Source: Antilocapra americana (taxonomy: Eukaryota; Chordata; Mammalia; Artiodactyla; Antilocapridae). From it: a DNA stretch of 64,000 bases. The DNA is taken from assembly GCA_007570785.1 (NCBI GenBank), contig ML661382.1, positions 375,526-439,525 of the forward strand, given 5' to 3'. The position numbers were made by a program, and so were the translations under genes. Every line of letters begins with the position of its first letter. Position 1 is the first letter of the stretch. Positions 19,791-30,230 of this stretch are shown here, in pieces. Under the pieces are notes generated by a model. That model searched no databases, was not told where the DNA came from, and worked only from the letters and a program-made list of their open reading frames with translations.

Positions 19791-19880
19791 TGTGGCCAAC
19801 GAAGGGTTAATCCAAAGGAGAGATTTAAACTTTAAATATTTATAAGAAACATCCTCTTCATTCTCTTAAGAGGAAGTACC

Positions 19881-20287
19881 GGGGGACTTCACTGGTGGTC
19901 CAGTGTTTAAGAATTTGTCTTCCAATGCAAGAGATGTAGGTTTGATCCCTGGTCTGGGAACTAAGAACTTACAAAAGTGTGTGTGTGTAGTCACAAAGTT
20001 GTGTCCAACTCTTTTGCCATCCCATGGACTGTAGCCTACCAGGCTCCTCTGTCCATGGGATTTTCCAGAAAGAATACTGGAGTGGGTTGCCATTTCCTTC
20101 TCCAGGGGATCTTTCCGACCCAGGGATTGAGCTCACAACTCCAGTCTTGCAGCAGATTCTTTACTGTGAAGCCAGCAGGGAAGGTATTAAGATCCCACAT
20201 GCTTTGGGGGCAACTGACCCACGTGCCACCACTAGAAAAACCAGCACATTGCAACTAGAGAAAGCCTACATTGAAGACCCAGTGTAG
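19881..20287 (+). mobile_element. CHR-type SINE split by Bov-tA
   Basis: The left piece has head 'gggggacttcactggtggtc', 'ggtttgatccctggtctggg' and 'aactaagaac'. The right piece resumes at 'attaagatcccacatgcttt' and runs through 'gcaactagagaaagcc' to 'gacccagtgtagcc'. A reverse Bov-tA (19977-20183) separates them. Confidence 0.85.
19977..20183 (-). mobile_element. Bov-tA SINE, reverse, with TG tail
   Basis: (TG)n followed by 'tagtcacaaagttgtgtcca', 'gactgtagcctaccaggct' and the head 'gaagccagcagggaag'. The TG stretch replaces the usual 'agtgaaagtg' tail. It is inserted into the CHR SINE. Confidence 0.85.
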
Positions 20288-20556
20288 CCAAAGGGCGGGG
20301 GTGGAAGAGGAAGTATATGGATACAGAAGAGGGAGGAGGAATAACAATGTGGAACTCCTGAGAAGGTGAGAGAGGATGGGCTCCAAAACATAGGAGGGGG
20401 TAGGAGGAAAGATGCCTCCTCCAGCACCTGAGAAGGGGAGAGAATGGGTACCATGTAGGTAGGTTTGTGGGTGAAATTTGTTTTTGAATGACTTTCATTC
20501 CCTCAGTGAAAGGAGAGATGAGGTCATCTGATGGGAGTGGGAATGAAGAAAGTATC

Positions 20557-20762
20557 TGGGCTTCCCTGGTGGCTCAGTGGTAAAGAACCCACCTGCCAAC
20601 GCAGGAGATGCAGGTACGATCCTTTGGTTAGGAAGATCCCCTGGGGAAGAAATGACAACCCACTCCAGGATTCTTGCCTGGGAAATCCCATGGACAGAGG
20701 AGCCTGGCAGGTTACAGTCCATGAGGCTGCAAAAGAGTTGGGTACAACCTAGTGACTAAACA
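20557..20762 (+). mobile_element. Bov-tA SINE
   Basis: Head 'gggcttccctggtggctcag', 'aggtacgatcctttggttag', tail 'agttgggtacaacctagtga', ending in an AAC-rich stretch. Confidence 0.9.
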
Positions 20763-20969
20763 ACAGCAACAACTTGGAATCCATGCTAGATAAAGGAGGA
20801 AGTGAAGAAAGAGAGGGCTGACAGATGGGGAGAGAGTTAAAGAGGCTTATGGACTTGAGGTCTTGGTGAAGCTAAAGAAGGACCTTCGTGAAACGGGCAA
20901 AGAAGGAGAGGAGATTATAATCAGAGAATGGGTGCTTGAATCAGTGATGCCGGAGGGGGGAACAATTTG

Positions 20970-21063
20970 GGGTAACAACTCTATGAAGTAGCAGCCATTA
21001 TTCCCCACTCTACCATCATTCCCATTTTACAGATGAGAAAACTGAGGTGCAGAGAGGTGAAGT
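20970..21063 (-). mobile_element. MIR SINE core fragment
   Basis: 'ttcccattttacagatgaga' and 'aactgaggtgcagagaggtg' are the diagnostic reverse MIR core. It ends where a CHR SINE begins. Confidence 0.8.
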
Positions 21064-21352
21064 TCTTGTTTTGGCTGCACTGGGTCTTTGTTGCTGTGAG
21101 GGCTTTCTCTAGTTGCAGCAAGTGGGGGCTACTCTCTAGTTGCAGACCATGGGCTGCTCATTGTGGTGGCTTCTCTTATTGTGGAGCATGGTCTCTAGGT
21201 GCGCGGGCATCAGTAGTTGTAGTCCTTGGGCTCCGTAGTTGTGGTGCATGGGCTTAGTTGCTCCGTGCCATGTGGGATCTTCCTGCACCAGGGATCGAAC
21301 AGGCATCCCCTGCATTGGCAAAGAAGCTAAAAGCTGCATTCTTAACCACTGA
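21064..21352 (-). mobile_element. CHR-type SINE, reverse
   Basis: 'ttggctgcactgggtctttg', 'ctactctctagttgcagacc', 'ggtgcatgggcttagttgct', 'ccagggatcgaacaggcatc' and head 'cttaaccactgagcaaag'. About 290 bp, near full length. Confidence 0.9.
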
Positions 21353-21625
21353 GCAAAGAATTTAATAATACACTAGCAAATACTTACAGGGTATTTACTA
21401 TGTGCTGGGAATTGTTCTGAGTGTTGTACACAAATTCATTCATTGACTCCTCACAACAGTCCTGGAAGGCAGACACCAGTATCACCCCAATTTTACAGAT
21501 GTGGAAACTGACCACCACGAAGTTGGGTAACTCACCTAACGTGACACTGCTAATGAGTGGCAGAGCTGAAATCTGAACCCCAGTAGTCTGGCTTCAGATC
21601 AAGGCTGTTGACCATAACACACGCT
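21353..21625 (-). mobile_element. MIR SINE, near full length
   Basis: 'ttactatgtgctgggaattg', 'aattttacagatgtggaaac', 'gtggcagagctgaaatctg' and 'gtctggcttcagatcaagg'. A second MIR, next to the CHR SINE. Confidence 0.85.
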
Positions 21626-21654
21626 TAGACTCTGTTTCTGAACCCTGTTGCCAG

Positions 21655-21950
21655 GGACAGAAAGCCAAATCCAACAGCTTCAGCTAAAAGGGATTTATTG
21701 GCTCAGTGACCTGGTGGTTCAGTGTGGGGTCTGGTCAGATTCCAGAAATTGTGAGTGATGTCAATAGGATGGCGATTCATTCATTCTCTCGCCCCCTCTG
21801 TTCAGCTTCAACCTGTGAGTCAGCTGTGCCTACTTTCTGGCCAGGCAGACCAAGTCTCAGAATTGGCCACCCCGTCAGACCCATGTGTCGTGGAGAAGGG
21901 CCAGTTCAGAGTAGAAATGGGGTGCTGGGACTATAAGAAGAGGTGGTGAG
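21655..21950. repeat. Unclassified ancient interspersed repeat
   Basis: 'tccaacagcttcagctaaaa', 'gggatttattggctcagtg' and, near the right end, 'gaagaggtggtgagcagaca' resemble a widespread old mammalian LTR or DNA repeat I cannot name. The frames inside are chance. Confidence 0.35.
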
Positions 21951-21991
21951 CAGACAAATAGGACACGTATCACTGCAAGCTCTTTCCTATG

Positions 21992-22385
21992 CCAGGGGCT
22001 TTATACTTTTTAATTTATTTATCTCTCACTACAACCTGTAAGGTCTTCCCCGATGACTCATCTGTAAAGAATCTGCCTGCAATTCAGGAGTCGCAGGAGA
22101 TGCTGGTTCGATCTCTGTGTTGGGAAGATCCCCTGGAGGAGGAAATGGCAACCCACTCCAGTATTCTTACCTGGAGAATCCCATGGACAGAGGAGCCTGG
22201 TGGGCTACGGTCCACGGGGTCACAAAGAGTTGGACATGACTGAGCAACTGAGCATGTACAATCTGTGAGCTGGGGATTACTGTGCTCATTTATGAATAGG
22301 AAATTGAGGTACAGAGGGACTTATCTAAGTTCATGCAACTTGCAAATTTACCTATTGAAACCCCATGCTGCCCAGAGCTTCTCAG
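21992..22385 (-). mobile_element. MIR SINE split by Bov-tA
   Basis: The left remnant (21992-22040) has 'taatttatttatctctcac' and the right part (22259-22385) has 'gaataggaaattgaggtac' and 'gcaacttgcaaatttac'. 'aacctgta' / 'aatctgtg' flank the SINE as a diverged TSD. Confidence 0.6.
22041..22258 (+). mobile_element. Bov-tA SINE
   Basis: Head 'aaggtcttccccgatgactc', 'tggttcgatctctgtgttgg' and tail 'gttggacatgactgagcaac'. Within a MIR. Confidence 0.9.
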
Positions 22386-22589
22386 GCAGATGCTCTGAGA
22401 GAGCACATTGACCATGGGTTCCCATCTTGGGTTCCCAGAGTCCTCTGGGCAGCTCTGTGGCCAGGGGACAGGAGCTAAAGAGCACCTAGGGGGAGAAAGG
22501 CCAAGCCTTTCCAGGGTCAGCCTCTGGGCTGAAGGGAATCACTGCTTAGATGGTGCTCAGGGTACTGGGGCTAGCCCTGGCTCCCTGCC

Positions 22590-23020
22590 CTTGCCTGACC
22601 CTGCGTGGCCACGTGGGCTGTGAGCCGGGGAGTGGGCACCTCCTCTGGGCCCCTGGCAGGGAGTGAGCAGTGCCTGAGGCAGGAGGCAGGCAGGCATGGT
22701 GCGGTCCCTGCCCATCTGGGGAGCGCTTGGTGGCTGGCTGGAACTGAGCAGTGGACGGCTTTTGGACTCGGCAGCGCGAGCCCAGCTCGGAGGCTGCGAG
22801 GCAGAGCCGTGAACGCCAACAGTCTGGAGGCAGGCTCCGGAGGGAGACAGGCTCGGGCCCATTCGCTGAGCTCGGTTCCCACAACAGCTCAGCAGACAGA
22901 TGGACTTGGGGATCCTCACTGCCTGGCCAGGAGGGTGTACACACGCATGGGAAGGCAGGCGCCCCAGGGGGAGGGAAAGGCTGGAGGCTACCGGACACGG
23001 CCAGGGAGGTGAACGAAGGG
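22590..23020. other. GC-rich, CpG-retaining unique segment
   Basis: About 60% GC with roughly 20 CpGs by eye (gactcggcagcgcgagccc; gccgtgaacgccaac; ctaccggacacggcc). It is free of recognised repeats. Long overlapping frames on both strands (135-150 aa) are expected in GC-rich DNA and encode no recognisable domain. It could be a small CpG island or the edge of an unannotated transcript. Confidence 0.35.
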
Positions 23021-24157
23021 GTGGATGCTATGGACTGGGCTGGACTGTTAGATAAACCAGATGGGTGTGCGGCGCTTTGTGGTTAGACTGACCCCTGGAT
23101 CTTGGCTCTGTACAGACTTGCCCCTGACTCCAAGCTTTTTCTGAGTTCTGTTCAGATTGAACAGAAACCCAGACTGAGTACCGACTCTGGCTGCTACCCT
23201 ACTGGCCCTGGTCTTAGGCTGAGCAGACGGATCCCTGATCACAGCCTCTACTGAGCCCCAGTTATCTCAGCCAAACCCAGCTGCTTGTGTCCTTTTCAGG
23301 AAGGACCCAGAGCTGACTGCTCAAAATACTCCCCAGGAAAGATGGGGTCCAGTCGGAACCTACAGCCTCTGAAAGGCACAAGAGAGGAAAGACAGAAGGA
23401 CCACGAAGGGGGAGGCTGCAGGTGGGAAGAATTCACCAGGGGTGAAAGCAGGAGTTTCTGGGATGGAGATCAGACACCAGTCCTCCCAGGGTTGGTCCAA
23501 AACTCAGACCCGAGGACAGAGCCCAAGAGTGTGGGCTTGCAAGGTCTGGGGGCAAGGGTGCAGAATCACAGTTGGCCTTGGGAGAGAGCCAGAGAGGCAG
23601 GCTTTCCTGAGGGGTTGATACTGGAGCCATTCTGACCAGACAGGTAGAGAGAGACCTGGAGAAGAACTCTCTCTGCAGGACTAGGGATGCAGGGCTCAGA
23701 AATGAGCAGAGCCCGAGGCAGGCGGGCATGCAGAGGCTGAGCGAGGGGGGAAAGGCAGCACAGTTTGGAACGAGCCAGGAACAATGGGTGAGGGGCGGAC
23801 AGTGATGATCACGGTTGCCTAATGTTGGGGAGCACTCCCAACTCTCAGTACTTAATACTTAGTATCCAGTACTTAGTACTTGAAGTGCGACCTCATCTAG
23901 TCCTCACCATGGCTCAGTGAAGTGTTGGGGCAGAAGCCCTTGGCTCCTGGTCCCCCATCTCTTCCCCATTCTTGACTCTACCTGAGAGCCTCTCTGGTGG
24001 AGAGTGTGTCACCCCATAACTGAGTGTGTGTGTTGGGGTGGGTAGTTGTGAGGGTCCCTGGGAGCAGCCAACTAGGGACTGGAGTTGGTGGAAAAACAGC
24101 CCAGCTTTCCCTTCTTTACAGAGGACAGGTCTGAGCTGGGTTCTGTGCTCTGTCCTG
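23021..24157. other. Unique sequence, nothing recognised
   Basis: No repeat or exon is supported. A short internally repetitive patch at 23848-23881 repeats 'agtacttagtact'-like units. Frames of 98-116 aa at 23285-23729 overlap on opposite strands. Confidence 0.35.
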
Positions 24158-24595
24158 GATCGGGGGCTGGCAAACCTTTTCTGCAAAGGGCCAGATAGTT
24201 TTAGGGCACGTGGTCTCTGTTTCAACTATTCGATTCTGTCATTGAAACAACAAAGCAGTCACAGATGACACATAAATAAATGGACTTGGCTGTGTGGATG
24301 CCACTCAAACTTTGTTTATTAAATTAGGGGACTTCCCTGGTGGTCCCAGTGGTGAAGAATTCACCTTGCAATGTAGAGGACTCAGGTTTGATCCCTGGTC
24401 AAGGAACTAAGACTCCACATGTCCAGGGGCAACTAAGCCGGCATGCCACCAACTACAGAGCCCATGAGACACCAACTAGAGAGAAGCCCACATGCAACAA
24501 TGAAAGATGCTGCATGCTGCAGCTAAGACCGGATGCAGCCAAAAAAAAAAAAAATCAGTAGGCTGGAGGGTTGTAGTTTGTAGACGAACAGGTTT
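24158..24595. mobile_element. Charlie-like hAT MITE, split by CHR SINE
   Basis: The left piece has 'ctggcaaaccttttctgcaa', 'agggccagatagttttaggg' and 'cttggctgtgtggatgccac'. The right piece (24557-24595) is 'ggagggttgtagtttgtaga'. This matches a common MER1-like mammalian hAT element. A second copy lies at 38510-38708. Confidence 0.65.
24327..24556 (+). mobile_element. CHR-type SINE
   Basis: Head 'ggggacttccctggtggtcc', 'ggtttgatccctggtcaagg', 'aactaagccggcatgccac', ending 'gccaaaaaaaaaaaaa'. It is inserted into the hAT element. Confidence 0.9.
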
Positions 24596-24789
24596 GTAGA
24601 CATCTCTGACCCCTGAGATGTCCCCAGCATTAGCAGGACATGTAGCTGGTTTATTCACTACCTAGGGGCTTGGGGCATCCAGCCAGAGGAGGGGCAGCCC
24701 TGACTGCTCCCAAGCCCAGCAGTCTCGACAGGTAGTTGCAGGTGAATCCAGAGCAGAATGGGGTCAATGTCTGCAAGGGGTGAGCCTTG

Positions 24790-24945
24790 TCCCCCTCTGG
24801 CTTGCATCCTCCCTGCAGGGTATGAATGATCACTCCCACTCTTCCGATGGGTAAGCTCAGAGTGGGGAAGGGATTTGTTTCTGGCCATACAGCTCAGGTG
24901 CGACAGAACCGAATCTTGCTCCCAGGGCTCTGTGAGTAGCTGGGG
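24790..24945 (-). mobile_element. MIR SINE fragment
   Basis: 'gatgggtaagctcagagtgg', 'ctggccatacagctcaggtg' and 'gaatcttgctcccagggc'. Reverse MIR core with diverged ends. Confidence 0.6.
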
Positions 24946-25073
24946 GATGCAGAGAAGTCCACAGAGAAGGCTTCATGGCCTCGTGGGCTCTCCAGCTCAT
25001 TCTCGTAACTGCTTCTGTATTTGCTGCCTCATCGGATCACGGCTTCTTGAACAAAAGGGTCCTTGTAGGTGTG

Positions 25074-25288
25074 TGTGCTAATTCCCTTCAGTTGTGGCTG
25101 ACTATTTGCAAGCCTCGGACTGTAGCCCGCCAGGCTCCTCTGCTCATGGGATTCTCCAGGCAAGAATACTGGAGTGGGTTGCCATGCCCTCCTCCAGGGG
25201 ATCTTCCCAAACCAGACATTGACCTTGCATTTCTTATGTCTCCTGCATTAGCAGGTGGGTTCTTTACCACTAGTGTCACCTGGGAAGC
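25074..25288 (-). mobile_element. Bov-tA SINE, reverse
   Basis: 'gactgtagcccgccaggctc', 'ccaggcaagaatactggagt' and head 'tagtgtcacctgggaagc'. A 17-base stretch 'ttgcatttcttatgtctcc' in the head differs from the usual arrangement. The diverged TSD is 'aaagggtcctt' / 'aaagagccctt'. Confidence 0.85.
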
Positions 25289-25294
25289 ACAAAG

Positions 25295-25425
25295 AGCCCT
25301 TAGGGACCAGCTATTCTAACTCCTATTTTACAGATGGAAAAATTAAGACCTAGAGAAGAGAAGGAACTTCTCAGAAGATTGGCTGGTAAGTCAGATCAGA
25401 GAGGAGCAGGAGCCTCAGATTCTTA
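25295..25425 (-). mobile_element. MIR SINE fragment
   Basis: 'tattttacagatggaaaaat', 'taagacctagagaagagaag' and 'ttggctggtaagtcag'. Reverse MIR core, diverged. Confidence 0.6.
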
Positions 25426-25594
25426 AGAAACATGGGTTGGTGAGTCCCTGCCGAAGCCAGGCAGCATCTCTGCCACTCTGACTCCCAGAGGCCAGCCCTG
25501 GAGTGGACAATGGGCTCTGAGTCAGCCTGTCCCTCTCCCCTCCGCCAAAGCTCAGTTCTTGGGGCCCTGGCACCGTCTGAAAACTCCTCTGCCA

Positions 25595-25762
25595 GTCTGC
25601 TCTCGGCAGAGCACAGATTATCGCTCTTGTGCTAATTATTTTTATGATTAAAAGATGATAAATTATTAAACAAAGTCTGAAAAATGTGCCAAGATCTGCT
25701 CTGAGGCTGGGCCTGAGAAGTTGCCCCCTTGGTGTCCACATTAATTAATAAATGAGGCCCTC
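25595..25762. promoter_or_regulatory. Candidate conserved non-coding block
   Basis: Compact AT-rich block packed with TAAT words: 'ttgtgctaattatttttatg', 'aaaagatgataaattatta' and 'cattaattaataaatgagg'. It is repeat-free and bounded by GC-rich sequence on both sides. A homeodomain-type enhancer is plausible but unproven. Confidence 0.35.
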
Positions 25763-26089
25763 CACGGAGAGGAGCCACAGCTGGCACATCTGGCAGCCAG
25801 GCAGGGGCTGGCGGAGGGCAGATGCTGGGCAGGCAGGGAGGAAGGGAACTCCCTGGGAGCACTCAGCCTGGGCTTTGGTAATGGAGAACTCTCCTTCTCT
25901 GCTCCCAGCCTAGGGCTCAGCAGAGGGCCCCATGGCACCAGCCCGACATCTGGTCCTTGGAAGAGGCCTAGGACTTCAAGCTGAGAAGCCACTGTTAATC
26001 CCTCAACCCTGTTCACTTCTCCAAATGCAGACTTGGGAGAACCCCAAGTGTCCAAGCAAGACAAGAGACCAGCATTCACATTCCTGCCA
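25763..26089. other. GC-rich unique sequence
   Basis: No feature is assigned. Minus-strand frames (117 and 76 aa) are low-complexity, proline- and serine-rich. Confidence 0.35.
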
Positions 26090-26240
26090 GTCATTTCCTC
26101 CTTGGGTAATTTTGAGTAGGTTGCTCAATGAGACTCTAAGCCTCAGTTTCCACATCTGTAAAATGGATGGAAATGACCTCTCCTTTGCAGCATGAGGGCA
26201 TTAAGAGCATTAAATAAAATAATGTCTAGAAAGAACCCCC
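26090..26240 (+). mobile_element. MIR SINE
   Basis: 'tttgagtaggttgctcaatg', 'aagcctcagtttccacatct', 'gtaaaatggatggaaatga' and 'aagagcattaaataaaat'. Confidence 0.85.
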
Positions 26241-26284
26241 ATTTCTCAGGAGTGAAAAAGAGATGTTAGTTGAGCTTAGCTGAA

Positions 26285-26480
26285 GGTTGGGTTTATTGCT
26301 GCTGTGTAGTGATCAGCCATGAAATCTTGGTCAGTTTAAGCTTTCTGAGCCTCAGTTTCCTTATCTCTAAAATGAGAATGAGAATTCCTAATTGTCAGGA
26401 TTAAGGGAGAAATTATATATGATGTGTCTAACAGTGAATGTTCAATTAATGGTAGCTATTTGATTATAATTATTTATTGC
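26285..26480 (+). mobile_element. MIR SINE
   Basis: 'cttggtcagtttaagctttc', 'gagcctcagtttccttatct' and 'aacagtgaatgttcaattaa'. A second forward MIR immediately after the first. Confidence 0.8.
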
Positions 26481-26589
26481 ACTCCAATACACTGACATTT
26501 CAACAAATAAATTTTTCTCCTACCCCATAGGCTGCTTCTTCACTGCCTCCTTTGCTAGCTCTCCTTCCTCCCCTATCTCTACTCATAGC

Positions 26590-27560
26590 AGTGTCTGTGT
26601 TTTTCTTTACACTCTCTCCCTTGTGACCTTATCCATCTGATGACTCATATTTATAAGTCTAGCTTGGGCCTCTTACTTAGAAATCTAGACTCCAGGGTCC
26701 ATGTGCCCATTCCAGCCCTCCCCTGAGACACAGACACCCCAAATCTAGTATGTCTAATGATGCAACCCAAACAGAATTCCTGATCTTTCCCCCACAAACC
26801 TGCCCCACCCACCACTGTCTCCATCTTGGTCAATGGCAACTCTATCCTTCCAGTCGGTGATGATGCCTGGACTTGTCCTTGATTCTGCTCTTTCTTTTAC
26901 ATCAAATGTTCAAACATTTGATCAGCTCCACCTTCCACCTCTGTTAGAACCCAAACATCTGGCCCTCTCTCACCACTACCCCAGCCCCACCCTATCCTAG
27001 GACCAGGCATCATTTTGTCTTATCTGAATTTTTATAATCTCGTAATGGGTGTCCAGGTTCTGGTACTTGCCCCCTCTGCTCTATGCTCCCCCTGATCCTG
27101 TCTAAAATAAAGTCAGACCCTATCACTCCTCTGCTTGGAATCCTCCAGTAGTGTCCCATCCCATATAGCAGGAGGAAAAGCCTTGACCAAAGTCACCAGG
27201 CACTACACGATCAGAACCTTCCCTTTGCGAAGCCCTTCCTCCGTCTGTGGCAGCCACACCCACCTGGTTGTTCCTGGAACTCCTGCACCCTCCCATGTCA
27301 GGGTCTTTGTCCTGGCTGTTCCCTCTTCTCCCAGATGTCCATGGCTCACTCCCTCACGCCCCTCAGACCTTTGCTTAAAGGGAGGCTGACCTTGACCATC
27401 CTACTTAGAAATACACTCCCAGGATTCCTTATTGCTCTGGCCCTCCTCTATCGTGCTTATCATCTTCTTGCACACTAGAATTTCTTGTCCCTTGTGTTAT
27501 TGTCTGTCTCTTCCCTCAAGAGCACAGAATATTACCTTTTAGTGCACAGCTGCCTTCTTG
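26590..27560 (+). mobile_element. L2 LINE, long 3' portion, sense
   Basis: Almost 1 kb of sense L2. Markers in order: 'gattccttgatctttcccc'-like block near 26780, 'ttggtcaatggcaactctat', 'cactcctctgcttggaatc', 'ccaggcactacacgatcaga', 'ctttgtcctggctgttccct', 'cactccctcacgcccctcag' and 'ccctcaagagcacagaata'. It covers the extreme ORF2 C-terminal region and the 3' end. Stops break all frames. It is one of the longest uninterrupted L2 copies here. Confidence 0.75.
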
Positions 27561-27689
27561 TAGCACCCAGCCTGGGACCCCGGGTGGTGGAGGTGATGAC
27601 TGTAGGAGTGTTTGGTCAGAGCCCTGCCTCCCGGGACCTCGGACCCACAAGTCTGCTGGGTGGGCAGAAGGACGCATAGCATTTCAGTT

Positions 27690-27850
27690 ATGAGATGAGC
27701 TTAGTCACGAGGCATGGAAGGCTTTATGGAGGAGGTGAAACTGAACCACAGGCTGCAAAGAAGGGAATTCAGGTAGAGGAGGCAGTGTGCGTGAAGGCTT
27801 GGCAGCTCAGGGAAGTGAGCTCGGAGAATGGCAGGCTGTCAATGGCAACC
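27690..27850 (-). mobile_element. L2 LINE fragment
   Basis: 'gaggaggtgaaactgaacca', 'gcagtgtgcgtgaaggcttg' and 'agctcagggaagtgagctcg' follow the antisense L2 pattern. Confidence 0.5.
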
Positions 27851-28204
27851 TGAGAAGAGGGTTTTGGGGAGATGAACCCCAAAGAGGGAGATGCCCAAGG
27901 CCAGGGTGCTGGTGGTGGGGGTGGGGAGGGAGGTCTCCCGTACCCTGTGCATTAGCAGATGGGGCGCATGCCCACTCTCACGACTTCCTAGAGGGGAGAA
28001 AGTGGCCTGCTTGCCAGAAAAAATATTAGCAAAATAATGGCAGTATTTCAATGTGTCTGAGATGCACAACTATTTTCCATACTACTTAGGAACACTGCCA
28101 ATTAACACATACCACGGCATTTATTCTAAGACCTATGTGAAAGCATGTGAATCTTAACTCTCTGTAGATGATCACAGGGAAGCAACGGGCCCCTCCTGGG
28201 TACT
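27851..28204. other. Unique sequence, nothing recognised
   Basis: G-rich to 27960, then AT-rich. No feature is supported. Confidence 0.35.
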
Positions 28205-28390
28205 GGATACCACACAAACCGTTTCAGATACATTATCTCATTGGATTCTCATAGCAACCTGTGAGTACCTATGAGATAAGTACGTTACCTCCCCATTTTA
28301 CAGATGTGACACCTGGTGCCCGGAGACATGAAGTATCTCCCCACCCAGCTGGTAGTGGAGGAGCCAAGACTGCAACCCAGGCAGCCTCTC
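28205..28390 (-). mobile_element. MIR SINE
   Basis: 'cagatacattatctcattgg', 'attctcatagcaacctgtga' and 'ccccattttacagatgtgac'. Reverse MIR. Confidence 0.8.
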
Positions 28391-28794
28391 TTAAGCATCG
28401 TCTTCCAACAGGAAATGGAGTGTGAAAAGCGGAAGCCGTGTGAGAGAACAGGAAATCAGTTATGGAAAATGGGAAGCAATGGTCCTGTTTATTCAGCAGG
28501 GAGACCTTCCTTCCACTGCCGCATTCCAGTAGTCAGAACTTGCCTGCCCTCAACCTTCTCGAGTGTGCTCTGCTGGCCATGGGTCTTCTTGACCCCAGGT
28601 GGGTCTTCCCACGGTGAGGAGCACCTGCCCTTCTCTCTCAGTTCTTGGGAAGCCATGAACTTTGAGGCTACACATTTCTTGTGACTAAGCAAGCATCTTG
28701 GGAACTTTCTGGCTTTTCCAAAGGGACCAGACTCATCACCTCCTCCTGCCGTTGCCCTCACTGCCTTTACTTCCAACGCTCTGGAATGGTTGAA
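28391..28794. other. Unique sequence, nothing recognised
   Basis: Opposing frames (122 aa plus, 95 aa minus) overlap each other. No domain, repeat or RNA gene is recognised. Confidence 0.35.
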
Positions 28795-29110
28795 ACCAAT
28801 GGGTTAACTTGCTTTCCCTATTAAATATTTACATAAACACGCTCGGGAAGGTGTGTGTAAGTTATCAATAATGCAAGGCCAGCCTAGGCTCTGTGAGAGC
28901 TAAGAGACCCAAATTGTATCATCATAATCCATTATTCACATATAATGCGTCTATTCTCCTCCATTAGTGCAGGCAGGAAATGCCCCTGAGTGCCGGGCAG
29001 GGCTTTGGAAAGCGCAATAAATGGCGGAGAGACACATGGCAAGAGGGCGGCAGCTGTAGTTAAACGAGTGTAAATTAGCGCCCAGCCTCACTCCCCGCCT
29101 GCATCCAGAG
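28795..29110. promoter_or_regulatory. Candidate conserved non-coding block
   Basis: 'ttaaatatttacataaacac' (forkhead-like TAAACA word), 'gttatcaataatgcaaggcc', 'ttgtatcatcataatccatt', 'attcacatataatgcgtcta' and 'gtttaaacgagtgtaaatta'-type words in a repeat-free block with a GC-rich 3' edge. Composition suggests an enhancer. Conservation was not testable here. Confidence 0.35.
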
Positions 29111-29239
29111 CAGCGGGCACAAGGCCTGGCAGGGAGGGGGTTACAGGATGAGGGAACTCGCCATAAGTCTAGTGGCCCGCCCAAGGAAGACCATCCCCGC
29201 AGCCACGTGGAATACCACGCCTTCCTGAGTTCCGCTTCT

Positions 29240-29400
29240 GCTCTTGCAAGATGGGGCTGGAATCTCATCTGTGCCACTGAGTGGACACAGAGGGTTGTAT
29301 GCAAGCTACCCCTCGTTGAGCTTGGAACTCCATCTGTAAAATGCAATCATGACTTAACCAACTCAGGGTGGTAATGTGGAGGAAATGAAATGAGGTAGGA
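29240..29400 (+). mobile_element. MIR SINE (diverged)
   Basis: 'gctggaatctcatctgtgcc', 'gaactccatctgtaaaatgc' and 'agggtggtaatgtggagga'. Confidence 0.6.
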
Positions 29401-29819
29401 GAAGTGCCCATAGAAAGGAAGACCACCCCTCATCACCACTCCCCAACCCTGTCAGGCTGTTCCAGAGCTAGGCATAGAATGTGGGAGGCATGTGGAACAA
29501 AGGCAAGGCTAGAGGAAGATGCTGTGGCCTCAGGTGGTCTCCTGTTCAACTTTGTGTCACTGCAGGAAACTGCCTCTTGGGGCCTCACTTATGGCATCAG
29601 TTTCCTGGGCTCAGGGGGCTCAGACCATCCCATCCCCTTCAGTGTGTCTTCAGCCCCTAGGCCATCCTCATCCTTTTCTCCAACATCACCCTGTTCCCCT
29701 GGGGAGCCAGGTCCCACAGAGTCCTGTGCATCCACATAGATGACCCAAGGTCAAATCCACCTGTGGATGTCCTGTGAACCAGAAGGCAGCATTCTGAGGC
29801 ATGAAGGACACCTCGATCA
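29401..29819. other. Unique sequence, nothing recognised
   Basis: No repeat is named. A plus-strand frame of 111 aa is serine/proline-rich and unsupported. Confidence 0.35.
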
Positions 29820-29960
29820 GAATGACATCTGAATTCTAACTTCTTTCACTGCTGATCTTCTGTGGTGTGGGGAGTCCTGCAGCCTCTGGGCCTCAGCCTC
29901 CCTCTCTGGAGAAAAAGGGAAGTAATCACATGAGTTGGTGAATACCAGCACTCAGCGAAG
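29820..29960 (+). mobile_element. MIR SINE (diverged)
   Basis: 'tctgaattctaacttctttc', 'gggcctcagcctccctctct' and 'tgagttggtgaataccagc'. It abuts a BovB fragment. Confidence 0.55.
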
Positions 29961-30155
29961 CTGCTGCTGTTCATTGTCATTCGGTTGCTAAGTTATGTCT
30001 GACTCTTTGTGCTCCGATGGTCTGCATCATGCTAGGCTTCCCTGTCCTTCACTATCTCCCAGAGTTTGCTCAGATTCATGTTCATGGAGTTGCTGATGCT
30101 GTCTTACCAACTCATCCTCTTCTGCCCTCTTCTACTTGTATCTGCTGCCTGTGTT
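29961..30155 (-). mobile_element. BovB LINE 3'-end fragment
   Basis: 'tcggttgctaagttatgtct', 'gcatcatgctaggcttccct', 'tgtccttcactatctcccag' and 'tcatcctcttctgccctc'. Reverse orientation, about 195 bp. Confidence 0.8.
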
Positions 30156-30230
30156 TGAGGACCTTCCCTGGTTCTAGGTCCCTGAGAAACAGAAGTGTCA
30201 TGAGAGTCTAGAATCAGCTATTCTGCTTCA

